Shown piece by piece: positions 1-6,162 of a stretch of DNA of 7,863 nt. The first letter of the stretch is position 1; each line of letters begins with the position of its first letter. A model generated the notes under the pieces. That model worked only from the letters and a program-made list of their open reading frames with translations, ran no database searches and was not told the origin of the DNA. The stretch is from Coxiellaceae bacterium (GTDB lineage: Bacteria; Pseudomonadota; Gammaproteobacteria; Coxiellales; Coxiellaceae): contig DMFG01000158.1 in assembly GCA_003450655.1 (NCBI GenBank), forward strand, positions 1 to 7,863, read 5' to 3'. The position numbers and the translations under genes are program-made.

Positions 1-287
1 AATGCAGTTTGGCCACCCATAGTAGGAAGTAGTGCATCTGGTTTTTCCTTTTTTATTATAGCTTCCAAATTATCAAAAGTAATTGGCTCCACATATGTTG
101 AGTCCGCTATTTCAGGATCTGTCATAATTGTTGCAGGGTTGGAATTTACTAAAACAACACGATAACCTTCTTCTTTCAAAGCTTTACAGGCCTGAGTGCC
201 CGAATAATCAAACTCACACGCTTGACCAATGACAATGGGACCTGCCCCCAATATCAATACCGTGCTTATATCATTTCTTTTTGGCAT
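1..287 (-). CDS. carB: Carbamoyl-phosphate synthase large subunit, N-terminal part (truncated by window edge)
   Basis: This is the large, ammonia-using subunit of carbamoyl-phosphate synthetase. It makes carbamoyl phosphate from bicarbonate, two ATP and the ammonia passed on by CarA, for pyrimidine and arginine synthesis in the cytoplasm. Translating leftward from the ATG at 287 gives 95 codons beginning [20 protein letters not shown]. They include [17 protein letters not shown] and [12 protein letters not shown], the hallmark start of CarB (the pre-ATP-grasp fold). The family is usually about 1,070 residues, so only the first tenth is visible and the gene runs off the left edge. The start is well supported by the family N-terminus and by an AAGGCGG ribosome-binding site at 292-298. 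The start lies inside carA: the two frames overlap by 22 bases (266-287), which suggests translational coupling. Identification is secure; integrity beyond the window cannot be judged. Confidence 0.95.
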   Translation of the reverse strand, partial: MPKRNDISTVLILGAGPIVIGQACEFDYSGTQACKALKEEGYRVVLVNSNPATIMTDPEIADSTYVEPITFDNLEAIIKKEKPDALLPTMGGQTA

Positions 288-1438
288 ACAGCCGCCTTAT
301 ATTTCAGCACACAATGGATAAAATCATCGAAAATGGTAGCAATATCATGCGGGCCTGGACTTGCCTCAGGATGACCTTGAAAGCCCAATACCGGTAATGT
401 CCGATGAGCCACCCCCTGTAAACTTCCATCAAACAAAGACACATGTGTCGCCATAAGATCCGATGGCAATGAAGCCCTATCAACAGCAAACCCATGATTC
501 TGACTGGTGATACTCACTCGTTGAGATGCCAACGTTTTCACAGGATGATTAGCCCCATGATGACCAAACTTCATTTTATATGTGGTTGCACCACAAGCCA
601 GTGCAATCATTTGAAAGCCCAAACAAATACCTAACAAAGGGACACCCTGAGCCATCAATGTTTGCGCTGCTGACACCGCATAATCGCATGCCTGTGGATC
701 GCCAGGGCCATTAGAAAACAATACTCCTTGTGGAGATAATGCCAGCACATCTTCTACTGCAGTCGTTGCTGGCACCACTGTCACGCGACAACCACGATCA
801 ACTAGATGTCTTAATATCTGACATTTAACCCCGAAGTCATAGACCACCACGTGATGTGATGATGCAACATCAACACGCTGACTGAGCTCATTCCCCCAAC
901 CAGAATTTTCATCGTAGGTATATGGCGCTGTTGCTGTAACCACCTGGGCTAAATCTTGCCCCGCCAATCCAGGAAAAGACCGTGCTAACGCCAATGCCTC
1001 AGTTGGATCATCCGTATCGGTCATAATACAGCCTGACTGTGCACCTTCTTGTCGCAAAACATGAACCAGATGTCGCGTATCGATCTCAGCAATAGCAACA
1101 CGTTGATGCTGTTTTAAGTATTGAGCTAATGAAGCTTGCGAACGCCAATTACTGGTCATCAACGCTGCATCACGAATAATTAATCCTGCAGCCCACACCT
1201 CAGATGACTCTTCATCTGTCATGTTGACTCCCACATTACCAATGTGAGGACAAGTTAACGTAATTAATTGCTGCGCATAGGAGGGATCTGTGAGAATTTC
1301 TTGATACCCTGACATCGCAGTATTAAACACCACCTCGCCAACAGCTTTCCCACTAGCCCCTAGAGAGACACCTTGAAAAAACTGACCATTCGCTAACGCT
1401 AAAATCGCCGGCACCAAAGGTTCCTTAAGGTGTTGCAT
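266..1438 (-). CDS. carA: Carbamoyl-phosphate synthase small (glutaminase) subunit
   Basis: CarA hydrolyses glutamine and channels the ammonia to CarB. It is 390 residues, close to the usual 370-390. The N-terminal CarA-specific domain (about 8-150) has the family blocks [21 protein letters not shown] (residues 34-54) and [11 protein letters not shown]. The C-terminal class I glutamine amidotransferase domain (about 196-380) has the nucleophile Cys272 in GICLGFQ, His315 in SQNHGFAV, and the His356/Glu358 pair in [25 protein letters not shown] (290-300) is also typical. One oddity is Phe275 where the family usually has His (CLGHQ). The ATG at 1438 is preceded by an AAGGAAG ribosome-binding site about ten bases upstream. 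The C-terminal end overlaps carB by 22 bases. The leader carries a 15-bp inverted repeat and a candidate promoter, described separately. Function is secure. Confidence 0.97.
   Translation of the reverse strand: MQHLKEPLVPAILALANGQFFQGVSLGASGKAVGEVVFNTAMSGYQEILTDPSYAQQLITLTCPHIGNVGVNMTDEESSEVWAAGLIIRDAALMTSNWRSQASLAQYLKQHQRVAIAEIDTRHLVHVLRQEGAQSGCIMTDTDDPTEALALARSFPGLAGQDLAQVVTATAPYTYDENSGWGNELSQRVDVASSHHVVVYDFGVKCQILRHLVDRGCRVTVVPATTAVEDVLALSPQGVLFSNGPGDPQACDYAVSAAQTLMAQGVPLLGICLGFQMIALACGATTYKMKFGHHGANHPVKTLASQRVSITSQNHGFAVDRASLPSDLMATHVSLFDGSLQGVAHRTLPVLGFQGHPEASPGPHDIATIFDDFIHCVLKYKAAVCQKEMI
292..298 (-). promoter_or_regulatory. carB ribosome-binding site inside carA
   Basis: Read on the minus strand, AAGGCGG ends 4 bases before the carB ATG, and its AAGG core is 7 bases away. 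It lies within the last codons of carA, so carB is initiated from inside the upstream gene. This fits coupled translation that would keep the two subunits near 1:1, though the coupling itself is inferred. Confidence 0.7.
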
Positions 1439-1471
1439 CGTCTATTCTTCCTTTCTGCAAAGACAACCATA

Positions 1472-1486
1472 ATTGGGTCACCCAAT
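1472..1486. promoter_or_regulatory. Perfect 15-bp inverted repeat in the carA leader (candidate operator or RNA hairpin)
   Basis: ATTGGGT-C-ACCCAAT is a perfect 7+1+7 inverted repeat centred 41 bases upstream of the carA ATG. As DNA it looks like a site for a dimeric repressor. As RNA in the carA leader it could fold into a 6-bp stem with a UGA triloop just upstream of the ribosome-binding site. I do not recognise it as an ArgR or PurR site, and no regulator can be named. That the repeat exists is certain; its role is inferred. Confidence 0.45.
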
Positions 1487-1500
1487 CACTCCGGCAAAAA

Positions 1501-1513
1501 GAATAAGCTATTC
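1501..1513. repeat. Short inverted repeat GAATA-AGC-TATTC
   Basis: A perfect 5+3+5 inverted repeat lies 15 bases beyond the longer palindrome in the carA leader. It is short and AT-rich, so chance is a reasonable explanation. It is recorded because the two repeats together might form a two-site operator. Confidence 0.25.
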
Positions 1514-1560
1514 GTGCAAACAAGTGAAGTACGGATTCTTAGTATCATTCATTGAAAACC

Positions 1561-1590
1561 AAAATACACACTACGAGAACTTAAAAGCAA
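1561..1590 (-). promoter_or_regulatory. Candidate sigma-70 promoter for carAB
   Basis: Read leftward, the -35 is TTGCTT (1585-1590) and the -10 is TATTTT (1561-1566), with an 18-base spacer. Transcription would begin near 1553-1555, giving a carA leader of about 115 bases that contains both inverted repeats. The hexamers are only moderate matches (4 of 6 each), and it is simply the best candidate I found upstream of carA. Confidence 0.3.
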
Positions 1591-1608
1591 ATTAAACAAC
1601 CAACCAGA

Positions 1609-1638
1609 TTGACCGATAAAACACTGCGGTGCTAGGAT
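1609..1638 (+). promoter_or_regulatory. Sigma-70 promoter with extended -10 for the MFS-APC operon
   Basis: TTGACC (1609-1614) is followed after 18 bases by TAGGAT (1633-1638). TGC stands immediately before the -10, matching the extended -10 TGn element. Transcription would start near 1645, leaving a leader of about 73 bases before the MFS start codon. The match is good, but promoter calls by eye remain provisional. Confidence 0.55.
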
Positions 1639-1717
1639 GCGCGTTTTTTAAGACAAGGATTAACCTCCTGATACCTCGAATGCATAGATCATCACTATTA
1701 CAAAAAGCTATGACACC

Positions 1718-3019
1718 ATGACACTCAACACAGCTCCCTCAAAAACCACTGGATATGCCTGGCTCGTTGCAGCATGCAATGGGCTCTTTCTTTTATACAA
1801 ATACATATTACAACTTTTCCCAAGTGTCATGACGCAAGACCTCATGCAAACCTTTCATTTACACGGAGCAGGTCTGGGAAATCTTGCCGCCACCTACTTC
1901 TATAGTTTCTTAATAATGCAGCTTTTCTCTGGATATTTGCTAGATCGTTTCTCTCCAAGAATTATAACCACCTGTGCCATTCTATTCTGCGCACTAGGTG
2001 TCGGGAGCTTCGCTATCACACAAACTCTCTTCATGGCAGAGTGTGCCAGAGCACTCATTGGCATTGGTGTTGCCTTTGCCACTGTCAGCTACCTCAAGCA
2101 AGCAGCCATCTGGTTTCCACCTAAACAGCTCGCGCTTGTTGGTGGCCTACTGGCAAGCGCTGTAGGATTAGGAGCACTGATCGGACAAGCCCCCCTTGCA
2201 CACCTCGTACAAGCATGGGGTTGGCGACAAGCACTGATTGGCTGTTCCATCTTAGGTCTTGGAATAGCTGCCCTGTATTTCACCCTGGTACACGACAAAC
2301 CTTCCATGCATCACACCACATCGACGCAGCCCACTATCAATCGTCAAGCTATCATGACCGTCTTAAAGAACCGTCGAAATTGGTTACTAGCCGGTTACAG
2401 CGGCCTGGCCTTTTCACCACTAGCCGTCTTTGGCGGGCTATGGGGCAACCCGTTCTTACAAAGCACCTACCATTTAAATACGATTGAATCCGCACAATAC
2501 ATTACGCTTGCCTTTCTAGGATTAGGCATTGGATCACCCGTACTTGGATGGTTAGCTGATCGACTCAATCGTCGCATGGATATCATGATCACAGCCACAA
2601 TAATTTCACTAATCACATTAACACTCTTACTAACCTCATACCCATTCAACCATACCGTCCTGCGCCTCTTATTATTTCTATTTGGACTAGGAACAGGTGG
2701 TTTCATGTTGGGATTTACCGTTGCAAAAACACTCAACCCGACCATGGTCGCTGCAACAGTGGTTGCAATGATCAATACCGGAGATGCTCTATTTGGTGCT
2801 ATCACAGAACCTTTAGTTGGCTTTTTGCTCGATCATCACCACACCGGGGGCAGCCTGGCCTTTTCAACACAAGACTTTCAATATGGCCTAGTTATCTTAC
2901 CGGGATACCTCATCGTTGCCGTTGCTTGCGCAATTTGGGCGAAAGTTTATACTACGCAAAACAAGCAAGGTCATATGAGCAAAAAATACACTAATCGCGT
3001 TCGCTATGCCCCCTCATAA
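1718..3019 (+). CDS. Major facilitator superfamily transporter, substrate unknown
   Basis: This is an inner-membrane carrier of 433 residues, the usual length for a 12-helix MFS protein. The loop between helices 2 and 3 carries the MFS signature SGYLLDRFSPR (71-81), with Gly72, Asp76 and Arg77 in place. The symmetry-related loop in the second half has GWLADRLNRR (277-286). Helix 4 contains RALIGIGVAFA (111-121). A polar loop at about 193-220 separates the two six-helix halves. The short C-terminal tail (about 410-433) is basic and cytoplasmic. The start is the ATG at 1718. The frame is closed by a TAG at 1685-1687, and no other ATG, GTG or TTG lies between. The ribosome-binding site is weak (AAAAAG, 1702-1707), and a three-codon frame (1710-1721) overlaps the start. 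The substrate cannot be read from the sequence. Linkage to an amino-acid permease makes an amino acid or related metabolite plausible, as for the Pht transporters of Legionella, but that is inference. Confidence 0.9.
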   Translation: MTLNTAPSKTTGYAWLVAACNGLFLLYKYILQLFPSVMTQDLMQTFHLHGAGLGNLAATYFYSFLIMQLFSGYLLDRFSPRIITTCAILFCALGVGSFAITQTLFMAECARALIGIGVAFATVSYLKQAAIWFPPKQLALVGGLLASAVGLGALIGQAPLAHLVQAWGWRQALIGCSILGLGIAALYFTLVHDKPSMHHTTSTQPTINRQAIMTVLKNRRNWLLAGYSGLAFSPLAVFGGLWGNPFLQSTYHLNTIESAQYITLAFLGLGIGSPVLGWLADRLNRRMDIMITATIISLITLTLLLTSYPFNHTVLRLLLFLFGLGTGGFMLGFTVAKTLNPTMVAATVVAMINTGDALFGAITEPLVGFLLDHHHTGGSLAFSTQDFQYGLVILPGYLIVAVACAIWAKVYTTQNKQGHMSKKYTNRVRYAPS

Positions 3020-3025
3020 CCATTT

Positions 3026-3029
3026 GGAG
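3026..3029 (+). promoter_or_regulatory. Ribosome-binding site that fixes a TTG start
   Basis: GGAG lies 7 bases before the TTG at 3037 and just after the MFS stop codon (3017-3019). Its ideal spacing is the main reason for accepting the non-ATG start of the permease. Confidence 0.7.
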
Positions 3030-3036
3030 TACACCT

Positions 3037-4452
3037 TTGGAACTAGCTCGTACACGGAAAAAACCGCTTAGCCTATTGGCCCTGGTAATGATTAACGTCA
3101 TTGCTATCGACAGCTTAAGAAACCTTCCAGCAAACGCACAAACTGGCTATCACATTATTTTCTACTACGCGGTCTGTGCACTGATTTTTCTACTACCCTG
3201 CATTCTAATCACAGCGCAATTAGCTTCACATTACCCTAAAAGAGGTGGCGTCTACATCTGGGTAAGAGAAGCATTTGGCGTCAAGACAGCCTTTCTAACT
3301 ATATGGCTACAATGGATTTATAATGTTGTTTGGTATCCGACGATACTGAGCTTCTTAGCAGTTAATCTAGCTTACTTCATCAATCCTGATCTCGTGCACC
3401 AAAAAATCTATATCATCAGCATGGTCATTAGTCTATTTGCTATTGCTACGATTCTTGGCAACCATGGCATGAAAACCTCTGGCCTAATCAGCATCTGCAG
3501 CGCTATTATTGGCACATTAATTCCCATGATAGCATTGATTGCATTAGGGATTATCACACTATTCCACCAACCCAATACGCTGTACCAACTACCCCTACAA
3601 GAGTTTATTCCTCATAACACCAGTGATCTCGGATTTACCCTCATTGTTCTATTTAGCTTAATGGGACTAGAAATGTCAGCAGTCCACGCAAAAGAGGTTA
3701 AAGACCCTCAACGTAACTACCCTCGTGCATTACTATATTCCAGCATTCTTATTGTCTTAACACTCTGTTTAGCCAGTCTGGCTATTACAATCATTGTTCC
3801 AACAGATCAACTTGGCATTGTCACCGGGCTTGATGTTGCGTTAAAGACGGTATTACACCAGCTCCATATAGACTTCGTATTCCCTATTCTACTCTGCATG
3901 GTGCTTCTAGGCGGATTTGGTAGTGTGTCTGCATGGGTCATCGGTCCATCTAAAGCAATGATGGTAGCCGCCCAAGATGGTTGCTTACCCCCTTTGCTGG
4001 GCTACTGCAACCAACACCAAGCCCCATCTGGCATGCTATTATTACAACTTATACTGGTTATTTTATTAACCTACTGCATGATTGCTTTTGAACCCATCCA
4101 AGCGAGTTACTGGCTACTTGCAGATCTCACAGCACAACTTGCTCTACTGTTTTATGTTTTATTTTTTGCAGCAGCCATCAAACTATACTCCCAACTACCG
4201 AATGACCAACGTGCATTCCGAATCCCAGGGGGTAAAAAAGGCACTTTAATTGCCGGTTCAATAGGGATCATCACATGCATAGCCGGCATTATTCTAGGCT
4301 TTATCCCTCCCCCCAATCTACTAAAAACTTCTATGATGTACTATGAACTCTTTCTGATAGGGGGTCTTGTGCTCAGCACACTGGCACCTATTTTAATCAG
4401 CCAATACCAAAAAAATACTGGAAATAAAAAACCCCCATCAATCGAAGATTAA
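3037..4452 (+). CDS. APC-superfamily amino-acid permease (GadC-like glutamate/GABA antiporter family)
   Basis: This is a 471-residue inner-membrane amino-acid transporter with about 12 helices. Family blocks are visible. YPKRGGVYIWVREAFG (66-81) matches the helix 2-3 region of bacterial amino-acid antiporters. GLEMSAVHAKEVKDPQRNYP (210-229) is the helix 6 and loop motif seen in GadC-type proteins. AFRIPGGKKG (393-402) precedes the last helices. The tail after about 455 is short and polar, so the long C-terminal plug of E. coli GadC is absent. Substrate is probably an amino acid, and exchange versus uptake is open. The start is TTG at 3037, chosen for the GGAG 7 bases upstream. It lies 17 bases after the MFS stop, so the two are probably co-transcribed. 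The last nine codons overlap the terminator of the convergent gene, so the sequence there serves two purposes. Confidence 0.9.
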   Translation: MELARTRKKPLSLLALVMINVIAIDSLRNLPANAQTGYHIIFYYAVCALIFLLPCILITAQLASHYPKRGGVYIWVREAFGVKTAFLTIWLQWIYNVVWYPTILSFLAVNLAYFINPDLVHQKIYIISMVISLFAIATILGNHGMKTSGLISICSAIIGTLIPMIALIALGIITLFHQPNTLYQLPLQEFIPHNTSDLGFTLIVLFSLMGLEMSAVHAKEVKDPQRNYPRALLYSSILIVLTLCLASLAITIIVPTDQLGIVTGLDVALKTVLHQLHIDFVFPILLCMVLLGGFGSVSAWVIGPSKAMMVAAQDGCLPPLLGYCNQHQAPSGMLLLQLILVILLTYCMIAFEPIQASYWLLADLTAQLALLFYVLFFAAAIKLYSQLPNDQRAFRIPGGKKGTLIAGSIGIITCIAGIILGFIPPPNLLKTSMMYYELFLIGGLVLSTLAPILISQYQKNTGNKKPPSIED

Positions 4453-4458
4453 CGGGGG
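4422..4458 (-). terminator. Rho-independent terminator of the DUF6629-like gene, inside the permease coding sequence
   Basis: Read leftward from the stop of the gene at 4491-5180, the RNA gives CCCCC-GUU-AAUC, a UUC loop, then GAUU-GAU-GGGGG. That is a continuous 12-bp stem if two G-U wobbles are counted. It is followed directly by six U, an A and three U (4422-4431). The hairpin begins 32 bases past the stop codon. On the plus strand the same bases have two A-C mismatches and no U-run downstream, so the element is built for leftward transcription. It covers the last codons and the stop of the permease gene. Confidence 0.85.
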
Positions 4459-4490
4459 CTCATACAAATCTTCATTCAAAGAAAATAACT

Positions 4491-5180
4491 TTACTCAATA
4501 ACAAAGTTCAACCCGTGATCTTTTTCGCGTCTGATAATGTAAATAATATATATTGAAATAACCGCTGAAAAAAAGCACCATACTGAATTGAAGGCATAGT
4601 TAAAGAATAAATACGTTGCAACAACGGATACAAAAATTAATACACCCATCCACTTAATAGCGACATCGCGACTGACCAAAAGTGGTAGCACAATAATCAC
4701 CACATAGAAATGCCTAAAGAATGGAGCACCAATAAACGCATCAACTATCGTGGTTAGGTTATATTGAATGCAGTTTGCATACATCTGTGTTTGCACAGTT
4801 TCTGGATTGAACAAAAAAGGCAAATAAATAATTAAACCTAAAATTGTGCCAATAATAAAGAATGCCAACATCCAATACTGACGTGAGCATTGCCGATGCC
4901 TTGTTATGATATAAACGCTTAATGGTATCCAGAACGGCCAAAAAAAGTGAGAAAAGAAAATAAAAAATAAAGAAAAAACATGTGTACTCCATGGGTCAGC
5001 AGCTGCTAATGAAAGCCAAACAAATCCTTCAAAAAATTGCTGCAGTCCAAAAAAGAACGGCACTAAAGCTAATAAAATATAGTGATTACGCTTCAACTCC
5101 ATCGCTGAATACACAGCATAAACACTAATAGGAACTAAAAAAGCCGCGGCTGTGAAGCTGGCTGATGCTGAAAAACACAT
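4491..5180 (-). CDS. Multi-pass membrane protein of the MCFSA (DUF6629-like) type, function unknown
   Basis: A 229-residue, strongly hydrophobic protein with about seven membrane segments (roughly 8-26, 33-57, 66-92, 102-123, 155-170, 174-195 and 198-216). It begins MCFSASASF, the signature start of a family of uncharacterised membrane proteins I associate with DUF6629. It also carries GLQQFFEGFVW (45-55), WPFWIPLSVY (81-90) and a late VWCFF (200-204). The conserved Cys2, Glu51, Trp55 and Cys202 may be functional, but no activity is known to me. The start at 5180 is set by the family N-terminus and by AAAGGAG (5189-5195), with the GGAG core 8 bases upstream. A strong terminator lies downstream, so it appears to be a single-gene unit, transcribed divergently from the secreted-protein gene at 5503. 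The family name is from memory and should be confirmed by a profile search. Confidence 0.8.
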   Translation of the reverse strand: MCFSASASFTAAAFLVPISVYAVYSAMELKRNHYILLALVPFFFGLQQFFEGFVWLSLAAADPWSTHVFSLFFIFFSHFFWPFWIPLSVYIITRHRQCSRQYWMLAFFIIGTILGLIIYLPFLFNPETVQTQMYANCIQYNLTTIVDAFIGAPFFRHFYVVIIVLPLLVSRDVAIKWMGVLIFVSVVATYLFFNYAFNSVWCFFSAVISIYIIYIIRREKDHGLNFVIE

Positions 5181-5285
5181 AAATCATACTCCTTTATTGA
5201 TCTGTCACCTTAGTTTTATCAGATCATCAAAGAAACGCAAGAAAAAGGACATCATGCCACCCCCTGAAGAAAAATAACTTATTAT

Positions 5286-5306
5286 TTATTAGATAATTAT
5301 TAGATA
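5286..5306. repeat. Tandem 10-bp repeat TTATTAGATA, period 11
   Basis: TTATTAGATA occurs at 5286-5295 and again at 5297-5306, about one helical turn apart, in the middle of a divergent control region. Such phasing would put two protein contacts on the same DNA face. In AT-rich DNA, chance is a real alternative. Confidence 0.4.
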
Positions 5307-5429
5307 CAGAGACTTAATAAGATAAAATACAGCCCCATTCAAAACTAGTAAGTTCACAAAAAAGCAAACTGATGGCTCGCACAGAATAAAACTTAATAAA
5401 TCACTATCTATCATCAACTTGCCTAGAAA

Positions 5430-5458
5430 TTCACAGAGAAAAAAAACAAGGGGATAAT
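5430..5458 (+). promoter_or_regulatory. Sigma-70 promoter of the secreted-protein gene
   Basis: TTCACA (5430-5435) and GATAAT (5453-5458) are each one mismatch from consensus and are separated by the ideal 17 bases. Transcription would begin near 5465, 38 bases before the ATG at 5503. This also argues against translation from the GTG at 5473, which would lie only about eight bases into the RNA with no ribosome-binding site. A perfect TATAAT at 5467-5472 follows but lacks a matching -35. Confidence 0.6.
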
Positions 5459-5502
5459 AATTCATCTATAATGTGAACATAGCAACCAACTTGGATTTCA
5501 TC

Positions 5503-6156
5503 ATGCGCACATCTAGACTTACTCCATTAATCGCAATACTCACAGGTATAACATTACAATCAACAGCACTAGCAACACCTGACCAACCACGCATTCAGCA
5601 GACTATTAATATCTTTGACAACCAGATAACCTATCCCATGTCAGCTTGGCAAGAAGCTGAATATCATCAACTCAAACAATCTAAGCGTAAATCAGAGCTA
5701 TTTAATACCTATCGCCAACAAAAAAATCGCTCATTTATTTTTGAACAAATTCCATCTAAAGAAACATTTAAAATATGGACTAAACTCAATGCAATCTCTG
5801 CCATCTTCCACCCTGATCAAAAACAGGTTACTCCTGAACACATTGCTTACAACAATAAAGACACGTTTAAAAAATCTTGCACATCTTACCAATACATAGA
5901 AATTCCTGTACAAACAAAAACAAGCCGAGGGCTCATTGTGACCATCTTCTGTGAGCAAATTAAAAAAACTCAGGAAGGTGAGATTATGGTTAAATTTATT
6001 ACCACAACACCGAACTTAACATCCATACAAATTTACTCTGAATGGAAAGGTGCTCCATTTAACGCATTGGATGAAAAAACGTGGCCGGTTAGCTGGGACA
6101 CAATAAAAGACCAAATCGAGCGCTATAAAATGGTTGATATTGTCACTAAGCAATAA
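5503..6156 (+). CDS. Secreted (periplasmic) protein of unknown function
   Basis: From the ATG at 5503 this encodes 217 residues with a classic Sec signal peptide: basic n-region (MRTSR), hydrophobic core (about 7-20) and an A-L-A cleavage site after residue 24. The mature protein is about 193 residues, polar and Lys/Gln-rich, with no further membrane segment. It has two cysteines, Cys126 and Cys150, that could form a disulfide. The segments FEQIPSKETFKIWTKL (80-95) and EWKGAPFNALDEKTWPVSW (180-198) look like conserved-family blocks. They resemble uncharacterised exported proteins of gammaproteobacteria, but I cannot name the family. The GTG at 5473 would add ten residues ahead of the signal peptide and was rejected. 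The ribosome-binding site is modest (GGA, 5493-5495). It has its own promoter and ends 6 bases from the convergent thyA stop. No function is proposed. Confidence 0.8.
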   Translation: MRTSRLTPLIAILTGITLQSTALATPDQPRIQQTINIFDNQITYPMSAWQEAEYHQLKQSKRKSELFNTYRQQKNRSFIFEQIPSKETFKIWTKLNAISAIFHPDQKQVTPEHIAYNNKDTFKKSCTSYQYIEIPVQTKTSRGLIVTIFCEQIKKTQEGEIMVKFITTTPNLTSIQIYSEWKGAPFNALDEKTWPVSWDTIKDQIERYKMVDIVTKQ

Positions 6157-6162
6157 TCAATC

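Larger units (their letters stand above)
5181..5502. other. AT-rich divergent intergenic region (no confident gene)
   Basis: This 322-base gap separates two divergent genes. It holds the ribosome-binding site of the leftward gene (5189-5195), a tandem pair of 10-bp repeats (5286-5306), a strong rightward promoter (5430-5458) and an 8-codon mini-frame with a Shine-Dalgarno (5254-5277). For the leftward gene only a poor promoter candidate is visible: TTGCGT with TAAAAC after 16 bases, reading left from about 5242. No RNA gene or riboswitch was recognised. Confidence 0.6.

Noticed and set aside
304..495. 63-codon frame inside carA, and similar frames at 4759-4992 and 5731-5958
   Set aside because: They overlap well-supported genes, have no family features, and reflect composition of the true gene.
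1531..1552. ArgR (ARG box) site upstream of carA
   Set aside because: A TGAAT half-site is present on the minus strand, but the matching ATTCA half at the right spacing is missing.
2215..2805. Frames of 72-112 codons on both strands within the MFS gene
   Set aside because: They lie in other frames of a clear transporter gene and show no recognisable motif, so they are shadows.
4432..4458. The hairpin as a terminator for the plus-strand permease
   Set aside because: On the plus strand two stem positions are A-C mismatches and no U-run follows. The element fits the minus strand.
5473..5502. GTG at 5473 as the start of the secreted protein
   Set aside because: It would put ten residues before a textbook signal peptide, has no ribosome-binding site, and directly follows a TATAAT. 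The ATG at 5503 fits the promoter and the signal peptide better.
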